64,000 bases of DNA from assembly GCF_030035675.1 (NCBI RefSeq), contig NC_084486.1, positions 95,005,527 through 95,069,526 of the forward strand, read 5' to 3'. A program made the position numbers and the translations under genes. Shown piece by piece: positions 22,501-33,060 of this stretch. The notes under the pieces are model-generated. The model was not told where the DNA came from. It saw only the letters and a program-made list of their open reading frames with translations, and did no database searches. The DNA comes from Rhineura floridana (Eukaryota > Chordata > Lepidosauria > Squamata > Rhineuridae). The stretch's first letter is position 1, and the number at the start of each line of letters is the position of its first letter.

Positions 22501-25500
22501 ATTATGTGGATTTCTAACTGACTACATTCCAATTACCCATGTTGCTAAACAACATAAAAGATTGCTGCTAATCAGATCAAAGGTGTACCTAGTTAAGCAT
22601 CCTATTTCCCAACCAGATGCCTACCGAAAATCCACAAGCAGGACATGGGGGGGGCAATGTCCCACCCATGATGTAGTCCCCCCTCCCAGTGACTAGTATT
22701 CATAGACATGGTGCCTCTGGTCATGGAGGTAGTATATTACCATCATGACTAGTAGCTATTTATCACTTAATCCTCTATGAACATCTTAATGAAACCAACA
22801 CAGCATGCTAAAACAATATTGTGAGAGCATTTTTTCTGTGTCACATAGCTTATATATCTAACCTGGCATAAATAGACAACTGCAGTGAAAGGTAGCAGCA
22901 GTCATACAGCTGGGTGTTGATGATATTGCTCTATTGATTCCTGTTAAGTAAGAATAAAAAAAATCTGGCATTGACAAATTTGAATTCCAGTTTGGCAGTG
23001 AGTATTTCTCCCTTCTCTCTGACAGGTCTCTGTGCTATCTGTGGGGTATCTGTTTTTGCCAACATGCTTGTTTCAAACTTTTGGATGTCAACAGCTAATA
23101 TGTACCAACCAGGAATGATGCAGACTCTTCAGACGAGGTAATTTTGTGTCATGATATTCAGTGCTTAGAAGGAAAATGCAACTACTGATGTACTTTAATC
23201 ATGACATGGTTAGACATAATGATGAGAGACTTAGGGCATATCTACCCCAGAGAAGTGAACTTATTTAATAGTCACTCCTCATTCTCCAGGGTAACTCTGG
23301 GAACTGTATTCTGTGGGAGGTACTAGGGATTGTTAACACTGGTTTCAGCACCTTCATCAAGCTACATTTCCCAGGATTCTATAGTTCATTACAATTAAAC
23401 TGATATAAACCTGATGCACTCTGTCATCTAGATTGGTCTTATAGGGACATCTTTCATTGTACCAGGCATTCACTGGGTTCATTGGTGATGTCCAATGTAT
23501 ACATATTAACTCAAGTGTATAAAGGATGCCAAGGGCTACATAGTAACATGGGAAGCTGATGTATCCCAAGTCAACCTATTTTCCATATAGGCAAATGTTG
23601 TCTACTCTGTGGTCAGCAGCTCTCCAGAGTCTTAGCCAGAGGAGTTTTCCATCATAAGCTACCTGGTTGTTTTTTTTTAAAATGTGGAGATGCTAAAGAC
23701 TTAATCAGAGACCTTCTGCATGCAAAGCATGTGCTCTGTCACAGAGCTATAGTTCATCCCCACCCCCAGTAGTATGGACTATCTAGGTCTGTAGCCTGTT
23801 GGAGGAGTGCACAGTCTGAGTGGGTCATGACTATATGAAGTGGTGCAAAAGGAGCTGGTATGTCAGTTAGGTAGATTAGCAAAACAGGTGGGGGGTACGG
23901 AGAGAGGTGATGGCAGAGACTTACTACAGGCGATGGCTATAATATGTCCCTCTCCCACTTTTGAATGAATATCTTTGCCAAGTCTCCCACAAAAGCGTTG
24001 TTTTAATTTAAATATCAAAGTTGATGCATGAATTAACTGGAGGGACACAGGTTCCCCACACCTGGCTTATTTCTTAAGAAAACTATATTTTAAACATCCT
24101 TCCAAAGTAGCAGAATTAAAGCATTTTAACTTTAGTAAGACATTTTGACTTGAGTAAACTAAATACCATCACTCTCTTTATTTTCCAGATATACATTTGG
24201 TTCTGCCCTGTTTGTGGGATGGGTTGCTGGGGGTTTGGCCTTGGTTGGAGGCATCATGATGTGCATTGCCTGCAGAGGACTGGTACCAGAAGAGACCCAG
24301 TGAGTGCCTATACTTACTAATGAAGCTGTTGTCACGGGGGAAGAGCAAGGCACTTCTTCATTATCCTAATTCAGGGATGAGGAAACTTTTTCAGCCCAAG
24401 GGCCACATTCCCTTCTGGGCAACCTTCTAAGGGCCACATGCCAGTGGTAGATGGGGCCAGAGGCAAACATAGCTAGGAAAGTGGTGGGCTCTCCAACACT
24501 GGAGGCATTCATGATGCAGCTGGACAGCCACCCTTCGGGTATGCTTTAAGCTGGATTCCTGCACTGAGCAGAGGGTTGGACTTGATGGCCTTACAGGACC
24601 CTTCCAACTTGATTCTATGTTAATTTTATTTATTTATTAAATTTATACCCTGTCTTCCTTTTCATGATAGAAACCCAAGGCGGCTTACATATGGTTACCA
24701 GGCGGTCTCCCATCCAGGCACTGACCAGACCTGACCCTGCTTAGCTTTAGCAGGGCAGCTGGCCATCTGTGCCTTCAGACCATAGCCTGGGATCTTAATT
24801 TGCTTTTCTACATTAGGCTAGTTTCTACACAAACTCACACACCCCTCTGAATCCTTCATCCAGAGAAGCAAGAGGCATCATCAGACTTCAAGGAAACATT
24901 CCCGACAGGCAAAAACACTCAGGGTGCAGAGCAGGGCCAGCGAGGGGTGTGGCCTGGGGAGTGTTCCAAGGGCCAATAGGGAAGCCTAGAGGGCTGCATT
25001 TGGACCCCAGCCTGGAGGCTCTCAACTCCATCCTACTTAATCTGACTTTATCATGAGCTGCCATAAAGTAAAGGGAGTAAACACAATACACCTTTAGCAT
25101 CACATGAGTAGCAGGTACCTAACATCAGAGCAAGGGGGAAGCTGAGAGAGAAATAGGACAACAGGCCTGGCAAAAACAACAGGATGTGATGACGTGCTTT
25201 GCATTGATTGGTCACATTGTGTTCTTTCTTCTTCCCACCTTGTTCATTTAGTTAAATGACCCAGTAAAGCCCAAATTGCCAAACTGCCTTTTTTTCATAG
25301 TCAAATATGAACTGTATCATTCAATGGAGCTTGTTTCATATAACTGGCTGATCATGTTCCTAGATGGACATTCAAACCATCTGTAAGCCAAGAACTCTTC
25401 ATGGGAGAAACATCTGGAGAATAGTGAATGGCCAGTGTGTCGTTCAGACGTCATTCAGTGTGCCATGCAGATAATGGGTTCTGCTCTTGAGCGATCAGAT

Positions 25501-27530
25501 GGACACATACCAGGCTGATACTTACAGGTTTTGGCAAGAGTATTGTTTTCCACCATGCATCTAAAAACACATCTAAAATGCCCATTTCTAATATATTTCC
25601 TGAAACCACAACATTTGAGTGATGCTGTTTTACTTTAATCCTATCCACACTTAGATGGGAGCAAACCCCATTGAACTCAGCCGGACTTATTTCTGCCTAG
25701 GCCCAGGCAACAAATATCCTACAAATAATTGTTTCAGACATGGTTGGCTCCAGGTTAGCAGGGAGCTTTGAGAAAGTGTCCTTCCATGGCCCCTCCACTG
25801 ATGCCCCCTTCACTTATTCACCTACGTATCTGCTTGCTTGCTGAGCCACCTGCTGGTTCTCTTGTTCTTTCAGCAGTGGCTGAGGTGACACCCATCTAGA
25901 ATGGTGATGTATCTCTGACAGGCAGTCTGGAGCACTGACACAAGATGTCGTCACAAGATTTCTGTGGTCAAAGAACAGGGTGGGTTATACTAAAGCATTG
26001 CTATCCCTTGCTGGAGTGCTTGGCCTCTGGCAGCTTCCTGAGGAAGTTGGGTGCTGCCATTGGCCCTGACTTCAGATGAGCATATGCATGCATTGAGGGA
26101 TGAATGGGCTCACTGAAGTCCAGTCCATCCCAGTTCTCAGAGGGGATGCAGCTAAGCCCATCCTGCCCCATTTCCAGGTGGATTTTTTAAAATCCTTAAA
26201 AAAAAAACTACCTGGACTGCTGCCCAATTAAAAAAAATAATTGAACAGTGATGGCTAGTATTCCATGTCAGTGGAGCAGTGGAATCTGTTCTGGGTTTTA
26301 TTCCAAACGTTCAAGGAACTGAAAGTTGGGACTAAAACTCGGAGCAGATTCCACTGCCCCACTGACATGGAGCCGCCAGACACCACTGTAATTGAAAGCA
26401 AATTACGCGGTGGTCCAAAGGTTATGCACTCCTTTGCTCTCCACCCCCCCATTTTAAAAGTTTTTTATTTAAAACTGTTAACTTAAGCCAGAGCAGCTAG
26501 CACACAGGACTTGTTACCACCATGCACCTTGGATGAATGTACAGCATGTCCCCCTGGGAGTGATAGGCTTGATGATGTTCCTTCATTCTGAGGGGGAATT
26601 GTATGGAAAATAAATGGCTGCCCCCAATGTTTAAATGGGGTAGCGATGTTTTTTCCATATAATTTCCTCTGGAGCAATAGAATGCCATCAGGTCCTGTTG
26701 CTCAGAAGGGAATGTTCTCTATGTTCATCATTCAAGGGGTGTGGCTACAACAGGCTTCACACTCTAGCTGCTCAGGCTTTGGGAAGCTTGGATAAACAGT
26801 TTTTAAAATGGGAGGGAAGAAGGAGGCAATGTGCAAGTCTTAGAGCATCTTGTAAGTTCTCAATATTTGATTTAAATGTGTATTTGATGTGCAACCCTTG
26901 TACCCTTTAGTCAAGAGGGGAGGAGTTGGATTTTTTTAATGTAGTCTGTGAGTATTTTAGGATGTTTTTATTCTTGTTTTTATATCTGTTTTTAATGCTG
27001 GAAGTCTCTTTGAGTTTCAATTTGGAAAAAGTTATTATTATTATTATTATCATCATCATCATCATCATTATTCAGACTGTGGATTCTGAAATGGATTATT
27101 GATTTGATATGTCATGATCTACCCAGATTGGATCTAATCAGTCTGCTCTGGAATCTGTCCCTACATGCATGATTGGAACACCACTAAGAATATTTTAAAA
27201 AGTTACTTCAATCATGGCTGAGGCTGCCCTAAATGTTACTGTAATGAAGTAGATAATGGATATTTATGGAGCTTATCTAATTGTATTATATTCTTTGCTA
27301 AGTGGCAAAAAATAGTGCAGTGAATTCTGAGTAGCCAGCTATCTTAGGCAGTTCCACAAAGAGACATCCTGTTTTATTTCTGTTTCAGTTACAAAGCCGT
27401 GTCCTACAAGAGTGCTGGATATAAGTCTGGAACTGGATATGAAACTAAGAAGATCCCAGTAACTGACAATAATACTGTCAAAAGTGATGAGGGGAGACGC
27501 TCCTATCCTTCAAAATATGACTATGTATAA
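16289..27530 (+). CDS. CLDN18: Claudin-18, five coding exons (joined CDS 750 nt, 249 aa)
   Basis: Claudin-18 is a four-pass tight-junction membrane protein of lung and stomach epithelium that seals the paracellular path. The coding exons are 16289-16508, 21897-22061, 23026-23137, 24189-24299 and 27389-27530. All four introns are GT-AG and the reading frame is continuous. Visible features: TM1 about residues 7-27; first extracellular loop with W30, GLW 48-50, C53 and C63, the claudin signature; TM2 about 79-101; TM3 about 120-144; TM4 about 172-194; cytoplasmic tail ending DYV, a PDZ-binding motif. Human CLDN18 has 261 residues and this tail is shorter. The first exon is lung-type (18.1), with MDMWSTQDLYDNPV and ECRPYFTILGLP. 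Alternative identities are unlikely. Confidence 0.97.
16509..21896 (+). other. CLDN18 intron 1
   Basis: This is a 5.4-kb intron. It holds an L2-like tail near 17331-17420, a short SINE/LINE tail near 19243-19310 and the family A element at 19605-19892. No open frame resembling an alternative claudin first exon (WSTQDLY block) is present. The rest is unrecognised. Confidence 0.6.
19605..19892 (-). mobile_element. AT-rich hAT-like element (family A), 3'-truncated
   Basis: Read on the minus strand it begins TAGGGATGGGGG and follows the family body (aacacagccatcctt, acataaacatgaatata) before breaking off near 19605. It lies inside CLDN18 intron 1. Confidence 0.65.
21897..22061 (+). CDS. CLDN18: CLDN18 coding exon 2
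   Basis: It encodes residues 74-129, including TM2 (AVRALMIVGIVLGAFGLLVA) and the start of TM3. The acceptor is TTTTGCAG/CA and the donor CTG/GTGAGT. The ATG at 21899 is internal (Met75), not a start. Confidence 0.96.
22207..22361. mobile_element. Palindromic MITE, family B, in CLDN18 intron 2
   Basis: The inverted arms tggtggctccatgtctgtgg and its counterpart near 22330-22355 flank a short centre. The copy at 26246 is the same family and has a perfect 8-bp target duplication, so this one is also hAT-like. Confidence 0.7.
23026..23137 (+). CDS. CLDN18: CLDN18 coding exon 3
   Basis: It encodes the end of TM3 and the second extracellular loop (VSNFWMSTANMYQPGMMQTL). The acceptor is CTGACAG/GT and the donor GAG/GTAATT. 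Confidence 0.96.
23220..23400. repeat. DNA transposon fragment, family resembling that at 3416
   Basis: The blocks gggaactgtattctgtggga, agggattgttaacac and cccaggattct recall the palindromic element at 3416-3822. The ends are unclear. Confidence 0.4.
23549..23756 (-). mobile_element. tRNA-derived SINE, family S1, with degraded centre
   Basis: Minus strand: the head with tgtgacagagcacatgcttt, then the body and the tail (tcccatgttact). It is diverged from the other S1 copies. It lies in CLDN18 intron 3. Confidence 0.65.
24189..24299 (+). CDS. CLDN18: CLDN18 coding exon 4
   Basis: It encodes TM4 (ALFVGWVAGGLALVGGIMMC) and the start of the cytoplasmic tail (RGLVPEET). The acceptor is TTTCCAG/A. 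The donor is CA/GTGAGT, so the exon ends before the apparent in-frame TGA of the intron. Confidence 0.96.
24471..24619 (+). mobile_element. CR1-type 3' end
   Basis: The blocks tgggctctccaacactgg, gattcctgcactgagcagag and ggttggacttgatggcc, ending cttccaacttgattctatg, are typical of the 3' ends of amniote CR1 elements. Confidence 0.65.
24621..24790 (-). mobile_element. 5S-rRNA-derived SINE (SINE3-like)
   Basis: On the minus strand, about 24745-24690 closely matches the 3' half of 5S rRNA (AGCTAAGCAGGGTC, then GGATGGGAGACCGCCTGG). An L2-like tail follows (AAGCCGCCTTGGGTTTC), then an A/T-rich end. The 5S internal promoter region is recognisable though diverged. It is not a functional 5S gene. 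Confidence 0.75.
25016..26245. other. CLDN18 intron 4, left part
   Basis: No gene or clear repeat was recognised. Confidence 0.4.
26246..26388. mobile_element. Palindromic hAT-like MITE, family B, perfect 8-bp TSD
   Basis: The 143-bp element runs from CAGTG to CACTG with inverted arms (ccatgtcagtgg and ccactgacatgg). It is flanked by perfect duplications taattgaa at 26238-26245 and 26389-26396. It lies in CLDN18 intron 4. Confidence 0.85.
27036..27070. repeat. (TTA)n(TCA)n microsatellite
   Basis: Runs of TTA change to TCA units. It probably grew from the tail of a preceding retrotransposon 3' end (about 26940-27035). Confidence 0.8.
27389..27530 (+). CDS. CLDN18: CLDN18 coding exon 5 (C-terminus)
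   Basis: It encodes the cytoplasmic tail HYKAVSYKSAGYKSG to SYPSKYDYV, then TAA at 27528. The acceptor is TTTCAG/T. The terminal DYV can bind PDZ domains of junction scaffold proteins. Confidence 0.96.
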
Positions 27531-29400
27531 TCCCTTCAGGATGTAATACTACACTCTCCTTACTAAACCTCTAGTTTTAGACCAAAGCAACAGCAAAGTA
27601 CTAACTTAAGGCCTTTCTCAAGGCTGTTCCTTTATTTTCTTTAGTTTGGTCTGGCAATGCTGGGGACATGTTCCCTGGCTGCTTATAAAAGTTACCTTAC
27701 TATGACTGTGTATAGATGCTGACATTATAATAAGCTCTATAAGAACTGTGTTTTTTCCTGCTACATTTGTTATAAGAGCAATTGCTTTTGATTTTAAAGA
27801 GAATCAAAGAGAGCTGAAGCACTGCTTTACTAATTTTACCATTTGCTGTTTCTTTTAATAGATGTAAGTCGATATTTAAGACCAGAACATTACTGCAATG
27901 TACAGTATTGAGTTCATGTAAGGTTCATGCACTGAGACTTCATACAGTGTTTGAATATCCTTGTCCAGAAAACAAAACAAAAAAAACAAGATATGATGCT
28001 AAGCCAAAACTGTTACACAGATGCCAAATCCAAGTTTTTAAAAATGTCAAAAACCTAATTTCACATGTAAAGCTGATCTAAGATGGATTTCTGAAACAGT
28101 CACCTTCTTACTAAATTTCAGAGGAAACAAAGTAATTTGCTTTCTTCCAGTTTCATTAAATTCATCCTCTCTCCAACAGCCATATGAGCTCAGATAGAAA
28201 ATCCTTGTACATAATAGATATATGCCAAACACTCCTTTTACATTTTTGAATACACTTTTTGCCATAAGACATCTAGTAACACCTTTATAACTTTGTGTCA
28301 CAGCACAGAATTTGCTGTCGCTCTTAGATGTCAATCCTGATCATTTGCACAGGCAAAACTTCCTTGCAACAATGGCATCATACCATCTTTTCTTGAGATC
28401 ACACTGGCATCTTAAGATAGTAATCAACAAAGAACTTGGACCAATGTCTAGATGTTTATTATTATCTTCTGTTATGATGCTGAACTGGCATGGAATAATT
28501 TTGAATGATTGGCACTGCAATCTTAAAACATTTGTGCTGAGATCAATGAAATGTACTTTCAAGTAAGGTTGCTTTGGTTCATAGCCTTAGGTTATTTGAT
28601 ATCCACCAGTGATGTCAAAATTACTTTAATTTTTCTTCACTAGGTAATAGGTAAAAAACGCAAGAAAACACTTAGGATTCATACATTGGGTTTGTGCACT
28701 GCTGCTGTTCATACAGATGTTTTCTTTAATGATACCACAAGACATTTTAATTTAGAACTAATTAAGAGGTTATGCATTCCAGGCTAGAATTTCAAGGTGC
28801 ATGAAATATAAAACTGGTTTAACCAACAGTGGGGCATGCATCCCTATTATGTTTCCTTCTCCACAAACCTGAACCTCAAATCCTTAAAGTGAAACTGTCC
28901 ACATTTGAATGATCCCCTTTGTTTAAAAGATGTGATTGACAGAGCTCTTGCTCCACCCATCAAGTCCTGCCACAGTATCATTATAGTCCACTTGTTTCGC
29001 TCTTCTCATCTGTCTTGCTGATTGAGATATGGAGCTCGGGAGTACAAGAGCCCAGAGTGTAAGTTACAGAAGCAATAAACCGGGAGCTGAATTGTGCCAT
29101 GTCAGCAAGCTTCTCTAGCCCAGGGGTGGGGGACTTGCATGGCCCTCCAGATGTTGTTTGACTCTAACTCCCATCAGCCTCAGCCTCGACCAATGGAGGG
29201 AGCTGTAGTCCAACAACGTCTGGAGGGCCACAAAGGTTCCCCATCCCTGCCCTAGCCCACTGCTTTTGGAAAGATCAGAGTTTTGTTAAAGGAAGCATCT
29301 GATAATATCCTGCTCACCCATTATTGCTAGGGTTAAAGAAAAAAACTGGTTGAATAAATTTTTGTTTTTGTATTCTACATAAATAATAAATATTCAAAAA
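27531..29400 (+). other. Probable CLDN18 3' UTR
   Basis: The stretch is mostly free of recognised repeats until the MITE at 29121. Candidate AATAAA signals lie at 29074-29079, 29353-29358 and 29385-29390. The true polyadenylation site cannot be fixed from sequence alone. Confidence 0.4.
29121..29249. mobile_element. Palindromic hAT-like MITE with 8-bp TSD
   Basis: It runs from CAGGGGTGGGGGAC to CCCCATCCCTG with inverted arms (ggccctccagatgttg and caacgtctggagggcc). The flanks ctctagcc (29113-29120) and ccctagcc (29250-29257) match at 7 of 8 positions. Confidence 0.8.
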
Positions 29401-30097
29401 CACCACCACCACCCAACCCTCATTCTGTCATTGTTATTTCTGGGGTAACTATTTCTAGGATTATAGCATAAGATGTGCTAGCGTCTTGGGACAACTCCAT
29501 AAGAGAGGGGCGCTCACAATGCAATCATATAAATGTTTATTCAGAAGTAAGATCCACAGTGTTTCCAGGTAAGTGTGCATAGGACTGCAGCCACACTGAT
29601 TTGAAGTTTTGGTAGTATAAAACATCTGATAGATGTCGAGCTTGTTATTTTGCTTTCCACTACTTGTAACAATCATGGGCAACTTTATTCCCTCCCGCTT
29701 TTCATGTCCTCAGCTGCCTCCTGTTGTGTTTGGAGTCAAATTTAAGCAGATACATTTGTCTGTGGATTGGATCATTTGAACAATGTGCACTTGTCTTCAT
29801 AATATCTCCCATTAATATTCCAGTTAGAGCTGAGCTGAAAGTTTTCAGTATACATTTTTTCTGTGAATATGTATGAAATGTTTCTCTTTGCCATATACCC
29901 TCTCCCCAAAGATGAGGCTGCTTTGCAGAATTTTATTGAAAAAAATCCACTATTTCTGCCCCCCCCATGCCCTGAAACAATACCAGAGCTGGGGCACTGT
30001 GTAGAATGCAAAATGGTTGCCATTTTGCTTCCCATTACTTGTAACAGTAATGGATAATTTTTCCCCACCTGCTTTTCACATCATCAGCTGTTCCCTA

Positions 30098-30119
30098 CTG
30101 CTGCTGCTGCTGCTGCTGC
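30098..30119. repeat. (CTG)n microsatellite
   Basis: About seven uninterrupted CTG units. Confidence 0.8.
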
Positions 30120-30306
30120 CACCACTTTCAATGGTAGGAAAGAAAGAAAGACAATTTAGGAAAAAAGAAACTGTGGGAGAAATTTTCCTCCCCTGAAATA
30201 AATCTGGTGAAATGTTTTCCTCCATTTCCTCTGCCCAATAATTGGGTGGAGAATTCTGAGAGGCCATTTGCTGTCTGCTCTAATTCTAGTATAATGGTGT
30301 ATGAAT

Positions 30307-30757
30307 TAGGGATGGGCAAGAAATTGGATTCAGTTCACATTTCAAGCTGAGTATATCGAATTCACACTTTCTGAAAAAATATGAGAACCAAAGCACAGCC
30401 ATCCTTCAAAATTTGCACTTATCCAAATTTTGCAATGCAGTTTACCATCCAAAAATGTTTACAAAAATGCATATGTTAGGGGAAAGTGTGCATAAAAATT
30501 AATATATGACTGAAAATAACATACAAAAATATATTATTTTTGATGAGAAATTGCTTGCAAAAATATGTACATCAGTCAAAACTGCCTACAAAAATGTGTT
30601 TATTAGGAGAAATTCATACTAAAATGCTAGATAATTTTCTGAGGGTTTTTTTTAAAAAACAAACAAACCCAAATTGCTGCAGAAATGTGGAAAACTGAAT
30701 TTAAGATTGAAAAAATGAGAACCAGAAAACAAAAACTGACAGAACTTTCCATCCCTA
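30307..30757 (+). mobile_element. AT-rich hAT-like element (family A), best preserved copy
   Basis: The 451-bp copy starts TAGGGATGGGCAAG and ends TTTCCATCCCTA. The flanks gtatgaat (30299-30306) and gaatgaat (30758-30765) match at 7 of 8 positions, as expected for hAT. The interior is A/T rich with imperfect repeats of acatacaaaaat and ttaggagaaatt, and has no coding capacity. Confidence 0.75.
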
Positions 30758-30859
30758 GAATGAATCCATTGAATAGACCTAATGGGTAACATAGAACCTC
30801 TAGTAGAGGGGAAGTCATTTGCCAGCTAGGTGTGGTCTCACGTTGACATTCATTACAAA

Positions 30860-31345
30860 AGTAAATGTAAATGTAAATTTAATTTTTAGGTCGCCTATCT
30901 GGCCGAAGCCACTCTAGGCGACGTACATATCAAACTTCAATAAAATGCAATAAAATACAGTAAATACAATAAAATACAATATAGTCAGCAGTAATAAAAT
31001 AACAGCATATACAGTACAAAACAATGGGCATTCAGTATGTAATTAGCCCATCCCGGTGGTCCCAAAGGCCTGTCCAAACAGCCAAGTTTTTAAGGCTCGG
31101 CGGAAGGTGTCTAGGGAAGGGGCATGCCGAAGATCAGACGGGAGGGAATTCCAGAGAGTGGGGGCCGCCACCGAAAAAGCCCTCTCTCTAGTCCCCACCA
31201 ATCTAGCTGCTTTTGTTGGTGGGATTGAGAGAAGGCCTTGCGTGGCTGATCTTGTCGTAGTACATACAGAATGGGACGGCAACTACTGCCAACACCTGTG
31301 CTGAAACACTGGATTGAAGGGAAGAGACTGTCTTTCATATGTCAT
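30860..31345 (-). mobile_element. L2-type LINE 3' end fragment
   Basis: The minus strand encodes RERAFSVAAPTLWNSLPSDL and APSLDTFRRALKTWLFGQAF, matching the C-terminus of the L2 copy at 3.8-7.3 kb. The L2 3' UTR follows, ending near 30870 (gtcgcctagagtggcttcgg). Confidence 0.85.
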
Positions 31346-31834
31346 GGGTCACCAAAACACAAGCCAAGTCCTAGATGGATGCCAGTGAAGAACTCTGTTT
31401 AAGCATATATGCGTGGACTGTCATTTAATACTCCTTTAGTCCAGCAGCACTAATAAATAACAGAAGTGTTTATGCTAGTAAGATTTAGCATTTAGTTTTT
31501 ATTCATTTATGGCAGTTATGTAGTTCCTAAAACCTTTTACATTTTTGTAAAAAAAATCTGATATGTGTATTTTCTAACATAATTAACTAGCTTTCCACAA
31601 AGCGGAAATATTGGTTGTATGCCTGTTGTGGATGTTTATAATATTGATTTATTGCTTATTAAAGTAGATTACTTTAAGGTTTGCAATTATTTTTCTTGTT
31701 ACCGAACAAGGGACTGGTCTTCAGTAATCTCTGATTTCTCTGCAGTGTAGTTCTGCGGTCAAGGCAGGACTTTGGGGCAGGGCTCCAGGGCCCTCTCAGC
31801 AAAATGACCCTGAGGGGCCCCAAGTGCTGGCTTA
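31346..31834. other. Intergenic, no recognised genes
   Basis: No supported feature. A GC-richer patch at 31742-31830 resembles parts of 32248-32590 and 34230-34360. Confidence 0.4.
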
Positions 31835-31910
31835 CTACATTTTGAAGTAGAATGAGAAGGCACCTTAAAGATCATCTAGTCCAACTTCCTGCCATTGCAG
31901 GTAATACACA
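31835..31910 (-). repeat. CR1 3'-tail fragment, decayed
   Basis: It contains catctagtccaacttcctgc, as in the antisense of CR1 3' ends. Confidence 0.45.
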
Positions 31911-31916
31911 GGTGTT

Positions 31917-32113
31917 GAAGAGCTGTGGCTCAGTCATAGTGCAACTGCTGTGTATACAAAAGGTCCCAAGTTCAATCCCTGGCATCACCAGATAGGGCTG
32001 GGAGGGACCCCACCTCTCTGAAACCCTGGAGAGCTGTTGATAGTCAGTGTCAATAATGCTGAACTAGATGCACTAGTAGTCTGACCTGATATATATAAGG
32101 CAGATTCCTGTGA
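31917..32113 (+). mobile_element. tRNA-derived SINE, family S1, full length
   Basis: The A box (agctgtggctcagtcatag), the B box (aagttcaatcc), the body gatagggctgggagg, ctgaaaccctggagagctg and the tail tataaggcagattcctgtg are all present. Confidence 0.85.
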
Positions 32114-32157
32114 CCCTGATAATGAAAAGCACTCTCTGAGCTTCTGTTTTTGTAGGG

Positions 32158-32690
32158 AAATGGCCATAGCTTAGTGGTAGAACATCCGCTTTGCATGGAG
32201 AAAGTCTCATGTTCAATTCTCCAGGTAGGGCAAGGAGTGACCCCTGCAGGGCTCTTGGGCACAGAGTATCAGTGGGCCCCTTAGCCCCTCTGTTTTCTAT
32301 TAAAGCCACGCCCCTCCCTCGTGACTCCACCCATTTAAACAAAACAAATTTTGACTAATGATAATCTTGTATTGTCAAAGAAAAACACAAACTTCAGTAT
32401 TTCACTAGCTGGCTTTTAATTTTTTATTTTTCTCAACAGTATAACTTAGAGGTATCCTGGTGGAGCGGAGGGCAGCTGGTGACTGGCAGCAGTGGTGTGG
32501 TAGTCAGACCTCAGGTGCTGTGGACTCTCCTGAGATTCCTGGGCCCTCAGCCAGTGCCCCACCTGGCCTGCCCACTGATGCTGGCCATGAACCCTTGCCT
32601 GAAACCCTGGAGAGCTGCTGCTATCAGGGTAGATAATAGTGAGATAGATGGACCAATGGTTTGACACAGTATAACACAGCTTCCTATGCA
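32158..32690 (+). mobile_element. tRNA-derived SINE, family S1, split by a 343-bp insertion
   Basis: The 5' half (32158-32247) has the tRNA-like head ggccatagcttagtggtaga. The 3' half (32591-32690) has ctgaaaccctggagagctgc and acagcttcctatgca. The interruption 32248-32590 is flanked by acccctgc (32240-32247) and acccttgc (32591-32598). Confidence 0.75.
32248..32590. mobile_element. Unclassified insertion inside an S1 SINE
   Basis: It is bounded by a 7-of-8 target duplication. It has no clear terminal inverted repeats and no open frame. Parts resemble GC-rich patches at 31742-31830 and 34230-34500. Confidence 0.5.
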
Positions 32691-33060
32691 TACCATGTCA
32701 TCCAAAGAGCGAGGACCCATGTAAGGCCATTAAGTCCAGAGTCTAAAATTACTCATCTACACCACTGCTGTAATACTGAATTTTGAGGGTTTTCCTGCCA
32801 TTTCTGTTTCTATTCCAGAACAAAGGAAAGAAAATGGGGTTTTGCTCTTCACATAGTTCATTAAAGCACATTATTTTCCTCTTAGAAAGCTCTTTACAAG
32901 TGCAGAGAATGGCACTTCAAATATTGGCATCCATTGCTTATACAAAAACACACCTGAAAATATCAGTCAACAAACCAAGTGACCTTGATCCCACACAAGA
33001 CTACAAATGTGATGATCATAGCAGAAATACGATTTTTCAAGCTTTTGTTAAAAACAGTAA
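32691..33060. other. Intergenic, no recognised genes
   Basis: No supported feature was seen. Confidence 0.4.

Larger units (their letters stand above)
24372..25015 (+). mobile_element. DNA transposon pieces (24372-24468, 24800-25015) interrupted by later insertions
   Basis: The left piece has aagggccacattcccttctg and gcaaccttctaagggccaca. The right piece has ggcctggggagtgttccaag. The left block recurs in reverse at 55570-55675. A CR1 tail and a 5S-derived SINE sit between the pieces. It lies in CLDN18 intron 4. Confidence 0.5.

Noticed and set aside
24300-24303. An apparent TGA stop truncating CLDN18 after EET
   Set aside because: The sequence is CA/GTGAGT, a canonical splice donor. Exon 5 restores His203-Tyr204 in frame and continues to DYV.
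24690-24745. A 5S rRNA gene candidate
   Set aside because: Only the 3' half is well matched, the 5' part is badly diverged, and it is fused to an L2-like tail, so it is a SINE.
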